Shown here one piece after another: positions 8,141 to 16,478 of a DNA stretch of 64,000 nt. A model generated the notes under the pieces. It was not told where the DNA came from. It was given only the letters and a program-made list of their open reading frames with translations, and searched no databases. The position numbers were made by a program, and so were the translations under genes. How positions within the stretch are numbered: position 1 is the first letter of the stretch; every line of letters starts with the position of its first letter. Origin of the DNA: Streptomyces sp. CB01580 (GTDB lineage: Bacteria > Actinomycetota > Actinomycetes > Streptomycetales > Streptomycetaceae); contig NZ_LIXJ01000027.1 of assembly GCF_001905795.1 (NCBI RefSeq), positions 1 through 64,000 of the forward strand, given 5' to 3'.

Positions 8141-9030
8141 GTGGTGCACGGAGTCTCGAAGGGCAGGTCGTCGTCGTCACGGGCGCGGCGCGCGGTGTCG
8201 GCGAACTGCTGGCGCGCAAACTCTCGGCGCGCGGCGCGAAGCTCGCGCTGGTCGGCCTGGAACCGGACGAGCTGAAGAAGGTCTCCGAGCGGCTGCACGG
8301 CGACAGCGACCACTGGTTCGCGGACGTCACCGACCACGAGGCGATGGCCCGCGTCGCCCAGGAGGTCAAGGAGCGGTTCGGGAAGGTCGACGTCGTCGTC
8401 GCCAACGCCGGGGTGGCGACGGGCGGTCTGTTCGTCGACTCGGATCCGGAGGCGTGGCGCCGGGTCATCGAGGTCAACCTGATCGGCGGCGCCGTCACCG
8501 GGCGGGCGTTCCTGCCGGTGCTCATGGAGAGCCGCGGGTACTTCCTCCAGATAGCCTCGCTCGCCGCGATGACGCCCGCGCCGATGATGACCGCGTACTG
8601 CGCGTCCAAGTCGGGCGTGGAGGCGTTCGCGCACAGTCTGCGTGCGGAGGTCGGCCACCGCGGGGTGCGGGTCGGGGTCGGCTATCTGTCCTGGACCGAC
8701 ACGGACATGGTGCGGGGCGCCGACCAGGACGACGTGATGCGGGAGTTGAGGCAGCGACTGCCCTGGCCCGCGAACCGCACATATCCGCTGGGGCCGGCCG
8801 TCGACCGGATCGTGTCCGGTGTCGAACGGCGTTCCGCGCATGTGTACGCGCAGCGGTGGCTGCGGGGGATGCAGTCCGTACGCGGCTGTCTGCCGACGCT
8901 GATCGGGGTCGTGGGACAGCGCGAGATGCGCCGGTTCGGGCCGCGCCTGGCGGGCGTGCGGAGCGGGCTCGTGGGCGCCGGGGGAGCCGCGGATCAGGAT
9001 GCACGGGCGGTGCGCGCACGGCGTGACTGA
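8137..9030 (+). CDS. SDR family oxidoreductase
   Basis: A 297-residue classical short-chain dehydrogenase/reductase. It has the cofactor motif TGAARGVGE near residue 15, NAG (in VVANAGVATG) near 91, catalytic Ser in IASLAAMTPAP, and YCASK (Tyr-x3-Lys) near 155. An unusual 50-residue basic C-terminal extension follows the catalytic domain. It is translationally coupled to the hydrolase by ATGA overlap and is the last gene of the MerR-linked operon. Likely role: oxidation or reduction of the alcohol/ketone handled by the cluster. Confidence 0.88.
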   Translation: MSGARSLEGQVVVVTGAARGVGELLARKLSARGAKLALVGLEPDELKKVSERLHGDSDHWFADVTDHEAMARVAQEVKERFGKVDVVVANAGVATGGLFVDSDPEAWRRVIEVNLIGGAVTGRAFLPVLMESRGYFLQIASLAAMTPAPMMTAYCASKSGVEAFAHSLRAEVGHRGVRVGVGYLSWTDTDMVRGADQDDVMRELRQRLPWPANRTYPLGPAVDRIVSGVERRSAHVYAQRWLRGMQSVRGCLPTLIGVVGQREMRRFGPRLAGVRSGLVGAGGAADQDARAVRARRD

Positions 9031-9124
9031 GCGTGACTGATCGACATGCGGGGGGTGTCGGCGCGTGCGACTGTGGTCGAGGTCCTCACGGACCGCCCCC
9101 ACGCACCCACGAGGAGTGAACAGC

Positions 9125-9358
9125 ATGGGCATCTCAGACCAGTTCAAGGACAAGGCGCAGCAGCTCGCCGACCAGGCCAAGAAGAAGCCGGACGAGGGCC
9201 GCAACGAGGAACGCGGCCAGGGCCGCGGCCGGACGGGCCAGGGTCGGGACCGGACGCAGGGCACGTCCGACCGCTCTCAGCAGACGTCGCAGCGGGGTCG
9301 TGACCGGCTTCAGGACGCGGAGGACGACATCCGCGACCGACGCCGCGACGACCGCTGA
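9125..9358 (+). CDS. Small highly charged protein
   Basis: A 77-residue, very hydrophilic protein. The first 22 residues (GISDQFKDKAQQLADQAKKK) form a likely amphipathic helix. The remainder is Arg/Asp/Gln/Gly-rich and probably disordered. The start follows a clear GAGGAG ribosome site. The opening resembles small CsbD-like or MT0933-like proteins of actinobacteria, but the match is too short to assign a function. Confidence 0.7.
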   Translation: MGISDQFKDKAQQLADQAKKKPDEGRNEERGQGRGRTGQGRDRTQGTSDRSQQTSQRGRDRLQDAEDDIRDRRRDDR

Positions 9359-9512
9359 CACCGCGGCCGCCGGAGCGGCGAGCGCTGACGCGTCCGCGAC
9401 TTCTCGGCTTCGGACCTCTCGGCCTCGCGACTTCTCGATCCCGCGACTTCGCGGGTCGGCGGGTCGGTGGTCCGTGAGTCCGGGCGTCGTCCGCGAGTCC
9501 GCGCGTTGTCCG

Positions 9513-9548
9513 TGAGGGGTGTGCCCGGGAGACCGGGCACACCCCTCA
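9513..9548. terminator. Perfect 16-bp hairpin terminator
   Basis: TGAGGGGTGTGCCCGG (9513-9528) and CCGGGCACACCCCTCA (9533-9548) pair perfectly around a GAGA tetraloop. The hairpin sits between convergent genes and probably terminates both. Confidence 0.85.
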
Positions 9549-9582
9549 TGCGTGAGGTCCGCCGGGCCGAAGTGCCCGCCGG

Positions 9583-10524
9583 TCACGGGCAGCGGACCAC
9601 CTGCCCCGCCCAGGACAGCCCGCCGCCGAAGCTGAACAGCAGTGCGGGCGCGCCGGGGGAGACCTCGCCGCGTTCGACGAGCTTGGCCAGGGCGAGGGGG
9701 ATGGAGGCGGCGGAGGTGTTGCCGGAGTCGACGACGTCGCGGGCGACCACGGCCCCTTCGGGCAGGGCGAGTTGGCGTACGACGGAGTCGATGATGCGCA
9801 GGTTCGCCTGGTGGGTGACGATCGCGCCGAGGTCGTCGGGCCTCACCCCGGCCCGGCGGCAGGCTTCCGCGGCGAGCGCGGGGAGTTCGGTGGTGGCCCA
9901 GCGGAAGACCGTCTGGCCCTCCTGGGCGAAGTGCGGATGCCAGTCGTCGACGAGCCGGACCGCGTCGCGCCGGGTGGGGTCCGAGCCCCAGACGACCGGA
10001 CCGATGGAGTCGTCCTCGGCCGCGCTCACCACCGCCGCCCCGGCGCCGTCACCGAGCAGGACGCAGGTGCTGCGGTCGGTCCAGTCGGTCACGTCGGACA
10101 TCTTCTCGGCGCCGACGACCAGGGCGTGCCGGGCGGCCCCGGCGCGTACCGCGTGGTCGGCGGTGGCCAGCGCGGTGCAGAAGCCGGCGCAGCCGTTGTT
10201 GAGGTCGTAGGCGACGGCGGCCGGGATGCCGAGGCGGCCGGCGACCTGGGCGGCGATGCTGGGGCAGCGGTCGATCGCCGAGCAGGTGGCGACGGTGACC
10301 AGGCCGATCTCCTGCGGGGTGAGCCCGGAGGCGGCGAGTGCCTTGCCCGCCGCGGCGGCGGCCAGGTCGGTGACCGACTCCTCGTCCGCGATGCGGCGGG
10401 TGGCGATCCCGGTGCGCTGCCGGATCCACGCGTCGTCGGTCTCCACCATCGCGGCGAGGTCGTCGTTGGTCAGCACGCGGTCCGGCTGGTGGTGGCCGAG
10501 CGCGGCGATGCGGGCTCCTGGCAT
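9583..10524 (-). CDS. 3-oxoacyl-ACP synthase III family protein (FabH-like)
   Basis: A 313-residue KAS III-type condensing enzyme with an intact Cys-His-Asn triad: Cys in LNNGCAGFCTAL near residue 112, His in VTHQANLRIID near 240, Asn in VDSGNTSAASIP near 270. The opening RIAALGHHQPDRVLTNDDLAAMVETDDAWI matches FabH. The typical DIxAACSG context is replaced by DLNNGCAG. No acyl carrier or other fatty-acid genes are adjacent, so this is more likely a FabH paralogue in secondary lipid or branched-chain metabolism than housekeeping FabH. It is divergent from a TetR gene and probably under its control. Confidence 0.85.
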   Translation of the reverse strand: MPGARIAALGHHQPDRVLTNDDLAAMVETDDAWIRQRTGIATRRIADEESVTDLAAAAAGKALAASGLTPQEIGLVTVATCSAIDRCPSIAAQVAGRLGIPAAVAYDLNNGCAGFCTALATADHAVRAGAARHALVVGAEKMSDVTDWTDRSTCVLLGDGAGAAVVSAAEDDSIGPVVWGSDPTRRDAVRLVDDWHPHFAQEGQTVFRWATTELPALAAEACRRAGVRPDDLGAIVTHQANLRIIDSVVRQLALPEGAVVARDVVDSGNTSAASIPLALAKLVERGEVSPGAPALLFSFGGGLSWAGQVVRCP

Positions 10525-10565
10525 GGCAGCTCCTTGGTGGGCATCAGGATGCCGCGAATATAGCG

Positions 10566-10583
10566 AACGACCGATCGGAAGTT
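10566..10583. promoter_or_regulatory. Palindromic operator candidate for TetR regulator
   Basis: AACGACCGATCGGAAGTT has a perfect CCGATCGG core (10571-10578) and matching outer AAC/GTT. It is in the 100-bp divergent gap between the FabH-like gene and the TetR gene. Length and symmetry suit a TetR dimer. Confidence 0.5.
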
Positions 10584-10624
10584 AAAACGCGGCGCACGGT
10601 GTGCCCCCGGATACCCTGGAACTC

Positions 10625-11239
10625 ATGAGCCCGCGCAATTCCGCCGTCGAGGCCCGCAGGACGCGGGACCGGATCATCGAGCGCAGCGTCGCGGTCGCCT
10701 CGGTCGAGGGCCTGGAAGGGCTCACGATCGGGCGTCTCGCCGCCGATCTCGGGATGAGCAAGTCAGGCCTGCTCGGCCACTTCGGTACCAAAGAGGTGCT
10801 TCAACTCGCCGCCCTGGAACGGGCGTCGGTGATCTTCCTGGCATCGGTGTGGGAGCCGGTCGCCGACGCCGGGCCGGGGCTGACCCGGCTGCGGGCGGTC
10901 TGCGAGCGATGGATCGACTACCTGGAGCGCGAGCGGGAGGCGTTCCCCGGCGGCTGCCTGTTCACCACCGCGGTGGTCGAGTTCGACGGCCGCGCCGACG
11001 GGCCGGTCCGGGACGTGGTGGAGCGGCTGTTCCGCATCTGGCGGCGCCGCCTCGTGGTGGACCTGCGCCTGGCGGTACGGGCGGGCGAGCTGCCCGCGGA
11101 CACCGACCCCCGCCAGATCGCCTTCGAGCTGATCGGCCTCTACATGGGCCTCAACCACGCGATCCAGCTGGAACGGGACCCGCAGGCCCCCGAACGCACC
11201 CGCCGCGCCCTCGATCGCCTGCTGACGCCGACATCCTGA
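10625..11239 (+). CDS. TetR/AcrR family transcriptional regulator
   Basis: A 204-residue regulator. The TetR DNA-binding domain spans residues 5-55 (TRDRIIERSVAVASVEGLEGLTIGRLAADLGMSKSGLLGHFGTKEVL in parts), and the C-terminal ligand domain carries a GGCLFTTAVVEFDGR segment found in YxaF/LfrR-like members. The ATG at 10625 is preferred; a GTG at 10601 is in frame but adds eight residues lying in the promoter. It is divergent from the KAS III gene with a palindrome between. Ligand unknown, perhaps an acyl thioester or drug-like molecule. Confidence 0.85.
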   Translation: MSPRNSAVEARRTRDRIIERSVAVASVEGLEGLTIGRLAADLGMSKSGLLGHFGTKEVLQLAALERASVIFLASVWEPVADAGPGLTRLRAVCERWIDYLEREREAFPGGCLFTTAVVEFDGRADGPVRDVVERLFRIWRRRLVVDLRLAVRAGELPADTDPRQIAFELIGLYMGLNHAIQLERDPQAPERTRRALDRLLTPTS

Positions 11240-11318
11240 GCGGACGGCTCCGGGGCCGGGCCGTGCGGGACCGCCCCGACCGCCGGTTCACGGCCGGGGC
11301 CCACCCGTCACCGAGGTG

Positions 11319-12335
11319 TCAGGAGCGATCGTCGGGGGTGGACGCCAGATCGCTCGGATCGGTGTTCGCGCCGCACAGGACGACGGCGATCCTCTCGCCC
11401 TCGCTCGGGCGGTAGCCGTACGGGGCCGGCGCGGTGAGTGCGGCCAGGGCGGCGGAGGCGGCGTGCTCGACGGCGACGCGGTGCTGGTCCCACAGCGCCC
11501 GGCGGGCGCGGACGATCTCGCTGTCCGGTACGAGGACGGAGCGCACGTCGTCCCGGCGGGCGGCGTGCAGGGCGAGCACGGTGGCGCGGCGGGCGCCGAG
11601 GGAGTCGATGGCGACCGAGTCGACGGGCACGTCGACCGGGGCGCCGGCCTCGACGGCGGCGTTCAGCGCCCGGCAGTTCTCCGGTTCGACGGCGACCGTG
11701 CGGATTGCGTGGTGCCGGGCGGCGGTGGCGACCCCGGCGAACAGTCCGCCGCCGCCGACCGAGACCACCACGGTGTCCAGGCCGGGGATTCGGGCGTGGA
11801 TCTCCTCCATCAGGGTCCCGGCCCCGGCGGCGATCAGCGGGTGGTCGTACGCGTGCGAGGCGAGCGCCCCGGTCGAGGCGGCGAACTCCGCGCACGCCTC
11901 CAGCGCTTCGGCGTACTCCGCGCCCACGATCCTTACGTCCGCGCCGAGTTCGCGGAGCCTGGCGACCTTGACCGCCGGGGCGAGCGTCGGCAGGAACACC
12001 GTTGCCCGCACGCCCTGTTGCCGCGCGGCCCATGCGCAGGCGAGCCCGGCGTTGCCGCCCGAGGCGATGGTCACTCCCGCGTCCGGCAGGGTGCCGGCCT
12101 CGCGGTGGGCCTGGATGAAGTTCTGCGCGCCGCGCGCCTTGAAGGAGCCGGTGTGCTGCAGGAACTCCAGCGCGAACCAGACGTCCCCGAGGGGAGCCTC
12201 GGACGTGCCGTCGGAGGCGCCGAGGTATGCCGCACGGACCGTTCCCGGGTCGACGGGGGCGACGGCGACCGGGCGGACGTGTCCGGTGATCCGGTCGGTG
12301 GCGGCCTTGATGTCGTCGTACGTGAGCTGCTGCAC
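11319..12335 (-). CDS. Threonine/serine dehydratase (PLP-dependent)
   Basis: A 338-residue fold-type II PLP enzyme that deaminates threonine or serine to an oxo-acid. The Schiff-base Lys is in HTGSFKARGAQNF near residue 63, the substrate loop is SGGNAGLACAWAA near 90, and the PLP phosphate loop is SVGGGGLFAG near 185. There is no ACT domain, so it resembles the short catabolic/biosynthetic dehydratases. GTG at 12333-12335 is chosen because AGGAG lies upstream; extending the frame adds only low-quality sequence. It is convergent with the TetR gene. Confidence 0.87.
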   Translation of the reverse strand: MQQLTYDDIKAATDRITGHVRPVAVAPVDPGTVRAAYLGASDGTSEAPLGDVWFALEFLQHTGSFKARGAQNFIQAHREAGTLPDAGVTIASGGNAGLACAWAARQQGVRATVFLPTLAPAVKVARLRELGADVRIVGAEYAEALEACAEFAASTGALASHAYDHPLIAAGAGTLMEEIHARIPGLDTVVVSVGGGGLFAGVATAARHHAIRTVAVEPENCRALNAAVEAGAPVDVPVDSVAIDSLGARRATVLALHAARRDDVRSVLVPDSEIVRARRALWDQHRVAVEHAASAALAALTAPAPYGYRPSEGERIAVVLCGANTDPSDLASTPDDRS

Positions 12336-12537
12336 TTCGTTGCTCCTGCCGCGAGGTGTCCATCGGCCGGGTGGACGAGCCGGTCGGCGGACGGGTTCAG
12401 AATTCGGAATGACTCGGAATGAGCTGGAACGGTTCGGGCCGGACGCGAGGACGAGCCGCCTCCCGCGCGGGTTCCGTCGTGCTCCGTCCGTGTTCCACCC
12501 GTGTTCCGTCCGGTCGTGCGCCGGAGAGTTCGTCGGC

Positions 12538-13206
12538 TCAGTAAAACAGGCTGTGGACGCACGCGTGTGCCGGGTCGCTGTCACGCGTGTGCCGGGGCCG
12601 CTGCTCGGCGTACGGCTGCGCTGCCGTCCCGTCTACGGCCGAGACGAGCACCTCCCCGGCGTCCGTCGCGTGCGGGGCGTGGACCCACCGGCAGCCGGTG
12701 CCGCTCAGCGACTCGGCGAGCGGTATCTCGTCGTCGTGGTCGTGTGCGAGCAGGACGATGCGGATCGACGCGTCGGCACCGATTTCTTCGGCGAGGGTCT
12801 CGATGGCGGGCAGCGACGCCGGGTCGCCGACGAACAGGACGTCAAAGGCCGTGGGAGGGAGCTGTCCGCTGCCGTCCGAGATCCCGATGGCGCTGCCGGG
12901 CTGCGCGGTGGCGGCCCAGAGGGCGGCCGGGCCGTTCTGGTGGATGGCGAAGTCGATGTCCACCTCTCCGGACTCGGGCCGGTGGTTACGGACGGTGTAG
13001 GTGCGGGTGATCGCCGGCCGGGCGCCTTCCGGGTACACGAACCGCAGGTTCTCGTCGATGCGGGGAAGCACGAGTTCCGCGCCGGGCTCGGCGGGCAGGA
13101 AGATCTTGGTCTTTGCCGCCGCGCCGGAGGTCCGGAAGCCGCGCAGCCCGGGGCCGCCGAGGGTGATGCGCACGAAGCGCGGAGCCAGTTGGGTCCTGGC
13201 CACCAC
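12538..13206 (-). CDS. Siderophore-interacting FAD-binding protein, N-terminus uncertain
   Basis: A 222-residue protein of the ViuB/siderophore-interacting family, which use FAD and NAD(P)H to reduce ferric siderophores in the cytoplasm. The FAD motif TRTYTVRNH (R-x-Y-T/S) is near residue 67, VDIDFAIH follows, and the C-terminal SIP domain begins at FVGDPASLPAI. Family-like sequence (PRYRVHRAVV) continues upstream of GTG 13206 in the same frame but finds no start codon. A GTG at 13247 overlapping the preceding stop is one base out of frame with it. Either translation starts late, or a one-base deletion (real or sequencing) lies near 13243. Confidence 0.78.
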   Translation of the reverse strand: MVARTQLAPRFVRITLGGPGLRGFRTSGAAAKTKIFLPAEPGAELVLPRIDENLRFVYPEGARPAITRTYTVRNHRPESGEVDIDFAIHQNGPAALWAATAQPGSAIGISDGSGQLPPTAFDVLFVGDPASLPAIETLAEEIGADASIRIVLLAHDHDDEIPLAESLSGTGCRWVHAPHATDAGEVLVSAVDGTAAQPYAEQRPRHTRDSDPAHACVHSLFY

Positions 13207-13243
13207 GACGGCGCGGTGGACGCGGTAGCGGGGCTGCCGCTCG

Positions 13244-13591
13244 TCACTGGCCGGATTCGCGGCGTGCCACGCGCTGCATGAGCCGCACGAAAGCGCCGAA
13301 GCCGCATACGAGGAGCACGTTCGCGACCGCTGCCGTCGCGAACAGCGGCAGTGAGTCGAACAGGCTCGGGCCGGTGTCCATTGCTTCGCCGAGAAGGGCG
13401 AGCGGCGGGTACGACAGGGCGAGGATGGCCAGGGGGACCCCCAGGGAGGTCGCCAGCAGCAGGACGTACGCCAGGATCTCCGGCTGGCCCATGGCGTCGA
13501 ACGCGACGGAGGTCACGGAGACGAGGCCGACGTACCAGGCGGCCGGAACGACGTACCTGATCCTGTGGCGTGGAGTATCCGTCTGTGTCAT
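13244..13591 (-). CDS. Small three-helix membrane protein
   Basis: A 115-residue integral membrane protein with three clear hydrophobic segments, about residues 15-35, 40-62 and 85-108, and a short basic C-terminus. No domain recognised. Its stop overlaps a GTG leading into the siderophore-interacting gene, indicating one transcript. A perfect 16-bp palindrome lies about 100 bp upstream of the start. A role in membrane-linked iron uptake or its regulation is possible but not shown. Confidence 0.75.
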   Translation of the reverse strand: MTQTDTPRHRIRYVVPAAWYVGLVSVTSVAFDAMGQPEILAYVLLLATSLGVPLAILALSYPPLALLGEAMDTGPSLFDSLPLFATAAVANVLLVCGFGAFVRLMQRVARRESGQ

Positions 13592-13688
13592 GGGGGACGC
13601 CCGCCTTCCTGGAGGGGAGGGGTTCGGATCCGGACTCGGGGGCGGCGTGGCCGGGCTCCTGTGAGGAGGAGCCGTACGCTCTGCCTTT

Positions 13689-13704
13689 ATTGAACATGTT
13701 CAAT
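13689..13704. promoter_or_regulatory. Perfect palindrome ATTGAACATGTTCAAT, operator candidate
   Basis: A 16-bp perfect palindrome in an AT-rich patch, 98 bp upstream of the membrane protein/SIP pair. The same TTGAAC-NN-GTTCAA core recurs in front of the penicillin-binding protein at 52287-52302. No regulator gene is adjacent. Confidence 0.6.
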
Positions 13705-13776
13705 TCCGGGTCTTCAAGCGGGAGGCGCCGGAGAGTCCTGCCGGGTGACGGGCCGTCGGTGCCCCGTGGACGGCTT

Positions 13777-13813
13777 CGGCCCCGCCCCTGTCCGGTGGAC
13801 AGGAGCGGGGCCG
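13777..13813 (-). terminator. Hairpin after surface-protein gene
   Basis: CGGCCCCGC/GCGGGGCCG and CCTGTCC/GGACAGG stack with one C/A mismatch around a 3-nt loop. The hairpin begins 30 bases past the stop of the large minus-strand gene ending at 13844. Confidence 0.75.
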
Positions 13814-13843
13814 TGACCGTTCATCGGGCCGAATCGCGTCCGG

Positions 13844-16294
13844 CTACTGCCGGGCGGTCGTCCGGCGCCGCTTCCACCACACGAGGCCGCCGCCGAGTGC
13901 GGCGAGGGCCGCGGCGATCGCGGCGATCAGGCCGACGGGGGTGTCGGAGCCGGTGTGGGCGAGGTTGCCGTCCGGGTTCTTCGGCGGGTTCTGGCCGTCG
14001 CCGCCACCGCCGGTGGGCGGGGTCGTCGGCGTCGGCGCCGGGGTGGTCGGCTTGTCGGTGGGCTTGTCCGTCGGGGTGGGGGTCGGGGTCGGAGTGGGCG
14101 TCGGGGCCGGGTCGTCGTCGTCCCCGATGCGGGTTCCTCCGCCCAGGTAGAGGGTGTCGGTGTCCCGGTACGACGTGTCGTCGGACTTCAGGGAGTTGTG
14201 GGTGGTGTTGTCCAGGTCGCGGTTCTCCGTCTGGAAGCGCACCTTGGTGATGTTCCGCTTCGGCGACTTGGAGAAGTCGACACCGCCGACGCCCTGGGTG
14301 AAGGTCTTGCCGTCGTACTTCAGCTCGAACCACTCGACGCCCTCGCGGAGGGACTTCATGTACCGGTCGTAGGTGCCCTGCTTGGTCCACTTCTCGTTCG
14401 GGGCACGCAGCGGCCAGGCGGAGACGTCGTTGGAGTCGATGACCGAGTGGAAGTCGGTCGGCGACTTGGCGTCCTGCAGGCGGATGTACTCGGCAGCGAC
14501 GCGGGAGGTGTAGACGCGGCGCAGGTCGGCGTACTTCGCGCCGGTGTTGACCCGCTTGGACACCTCGGGCATCACGTTGGTGCGCAGGTTGGCCTCGCTG
14601 AAGCGCTTCTCGGCCTCGGTGAAGGTGCAGTTGTGGGCACCGGGGGCGGACCAGTCCATGTCCATCCACTCGGTGGACACCTTCAGCGGGGCGTCCAGGA
14701 TGTAGATGCCGCCGTCCTGCTCACGGACCTGGGCCACCTCCGGCTCGATCCACAGCCGGACCTCGGGGAAGCACGGGATGCCGTCCTCGCGGGGCTGGGT
14801 GTCCCAGAAACGGCGCGCGCCCGCGTACTTCTCCGGGTTGATGGCCTCGGCGAAGTCGAACTTCATGTCCAGGTCGGCGTCGAGGAGGATCCGCCCGGCG
14901 TCGGTGGACGCGAACTTCGAGTCCATGATCTTGTCGGGCTGGTCCGGGTTGAGGTTGACCCAGAACTTCTCGGGCGTGAGCGCCAGCCACGTGAACAGGG
15001 CGTCCGAGGCGAGCTGCATCTTGGCCTCGCCGCCGAAGCCCGGGTTCTCGTCCGGGTCCGGCATCATGTCGGCCTTCATGGAGTACTGGATGCCCTTGCC
15101 CTTGCCGAGACCGCCGACGTAGCGCAGCTCCAGGGTGGTGAAGTCCACGCCGCCGGGTCCCCCTCGGGGAAGCGTGCCCCGGGTGTCGAGGCGGCGGGCG
15201 TCGGCCTGGATGCGCCGGGCCTCGTCCAGTGTGCGGCCGGAGCCGTTGATCCGGTCGTTCAGCGGGCCGCGCGTACCGCACGACGAGCCCGCGGCGGCGA
15301 GCCGGGTACGCGCGCCGTTGCCGCCCGTCTGGCAGCCGGGAGCGAACCAGCCGTCGTTCTTCCCGTAGCCGGGGACCGGGGTGGTCTTGCCGACGGGGTT
15401 GTAGAAGCGCTGGTTGCCCCGGACCTGGTTGGACGTGCCGGGTCGGTCCTTGACGATGTCGCGGTTGAGGTCGGTGATGTGCTGCTGCTGACCGCGGGTG
15501 AACCTCTTCGCGCCGGTGAAGCGGAAGGTGTGGTCCGGCATCGACTTGGCGACGACGCGGTCCTTGGCGAGCTGCTTGGGGTCGAGCCGCGAGTTGGACT
15601 TGAACTCGTTGAACTCCCTGGTGCGCTTGTTGTAGGCGTCGTACCGGCGTTCGCCGACCTTGTTGCCGTCCTTGTCGAAGAGTTCGACGTAGTACTCGCA
15701 CAGCCAGTCGGGGCCGATGAGCTTGTAGTCCCTGACGAGCTGGCGCTCGAAGCCGGAACCCTTGTGGTTGTTCGTCTGGTTGCGGATGTAGCGGTGCTTG
15801 AACCAGTGGTCGAACGTCAGGCCCTCGGTGTTGGCGAGGAAGCGGGCGTAGATCTCCATGGCCCGGTCGGCGGGTTCGCCGGAAGCATCGGCCTGCTTGG
15901 TCCAGGCGTCGACGTTCTTCTTCGGGTTGCCGGGGACCTTGGACAGGGCATCCTTCTTCTGGGCCGCCGTGGGCGCCCTCAGTCCGTCGTAAGCCTTGCC
16001 GGGCAGGTCGAATTCGTAGTTCTTCGGCAGTTCGTCGGACTTGTGGAGCAGCCCGGACGGGTCGTCGGGGAACCCGGAGTCCCGTGGAGTGGTCTTGGCG
16101 GCCGGGAGGCCGTTGCGGGTGTCGCAGCGCTTGCCGGTGTCCAGCTTGGGTCTCGCCAGGACGGGCGGACCCGCCGCGTAGGCGGTCTCGACGGCGGGCA
16201 GTCCGGTCAGGGCGACGGCGGCGGCCAGTGTGCCGGCCGCAGCCCATCGCACGGTCAGCCGCCACCGTGCGGGAATGCGTAACTTCCGGTTCAA
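13844..16294 (-). CDS. Large cell-wall-anchored (LAXTG) secreted protein
   Basis: An 816-residue exported protein. The signal peptide covers residues 1-41 (cleavage near TAYAAG). A long globular region follows, then a Pro/Thr stalk near residue 710 (repeated PTPTPT, TDKPTDKP). The sortase signal is NLAHTG, followed by a hydrophobic helix and KRRRTTARQ. LAXTG motifs are cut by class E sortases of Streptomyces. No catalytic family is assigned. One segment near residues 190-245 (YYVELFDKDGNKVGERRYDAY, then NEFKSNSRLDPKQLAKDR) has the D-x(n)-E-x-K spacing of restriction-endonuclease-fold toxin domains. The protein faces the cell surface. Family unknown. Confidence 0.82.
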   Translation of the reverse strand: MNRKLRIPARWRLTVRWAAAGTLAAAVALTGLPAVETAYAAGPPVLARPKLDTGKRCDTRNGLPAAKTTPRDSGFPDDPSGLLHKSDELPKNYEFDLPGKAYDGLRAPTAAQKKDALSKVPGNPKKNVDAWTKQADASGEPADRAMEIYARFLANTEGLTFDHWFKHRYIRNQTNNHKGSGFERQLVRDYKLIGPDWLCEYYVELFDKDGNKVGERRYDAYNKRTREFNEFKSNSRLDPKQLAKDRVVAKSMPDHTFRFTGAKRFTRGQQQHITDLNRDIVKDRPGTSNQVRGNQRFYNPVGKTTPVPGYGKNDGWFAPGCQTGGNGARTRLAAAGSSCGTRGPLNDRINGSGRTLDEARRIQADARRLDTRGTLPRGGPGGVDFTTLELRYVGGLGKGKGIQYSMKADMMPDPDENPGFGGEAKMQLASDALFTWLALTPEKFWVNLNPDQPDKIMDSKFASTDAGRILLDADLDMKFDFAEAINPEKYAGARRFWDTQPREDGIPCFPEVRLWIEPEVAQVREQDGGIYILDAPLKVSTEWMDMDWSAPGAHNCTFTEAEKRFSEANLRTNVMPEVSKRVNTGAKYADLRRVYTSRVAAEYIRLQDAKSPTDFHSVIDSNDVSAWPLRAPNEKWTKQGTYDRYMKSLREGVEWFELKYDGKTFTQGVGGVDFSKSPKRNITKVRFQTENRDLDNTTHNSLKSDDTSYRDTDTLYLGGGTRIGDDDDPAPTPTPTPTPTPTDKPTDKPTTPAPTPTTPPTGGGGDGQNPPKNPDGNLAHTGSDTPVGLIAAIAAALAALGGGLVWWKRRRTTARQ

Positions 16295-16478
16295 GGTGCT
16301 TTGTCTTCACCTCGGTTGGGGGCCGGGGGATGTACGGCGGCGCGCGAGGCCCCCGTGACGTGTACGCGCCGTCCTTCCACAGTAGGGGCATCCGCCGTCA
16401 CGGCAAACGCATTCACGATGTCGGCCACGACGTGTCAACTGCCATAAAAAGAAGGAGGTTTGTGGTGGGTTGCGGCGG

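Noticed and set aside
13955..16282. 775-codon plus-strand frame opposite the surface-protein gene
   Set aside because: Antisense to a gene with signal peptide, stalk and sortase motif. The product is Val/Gly/Arg-rich with no recognisable domain.
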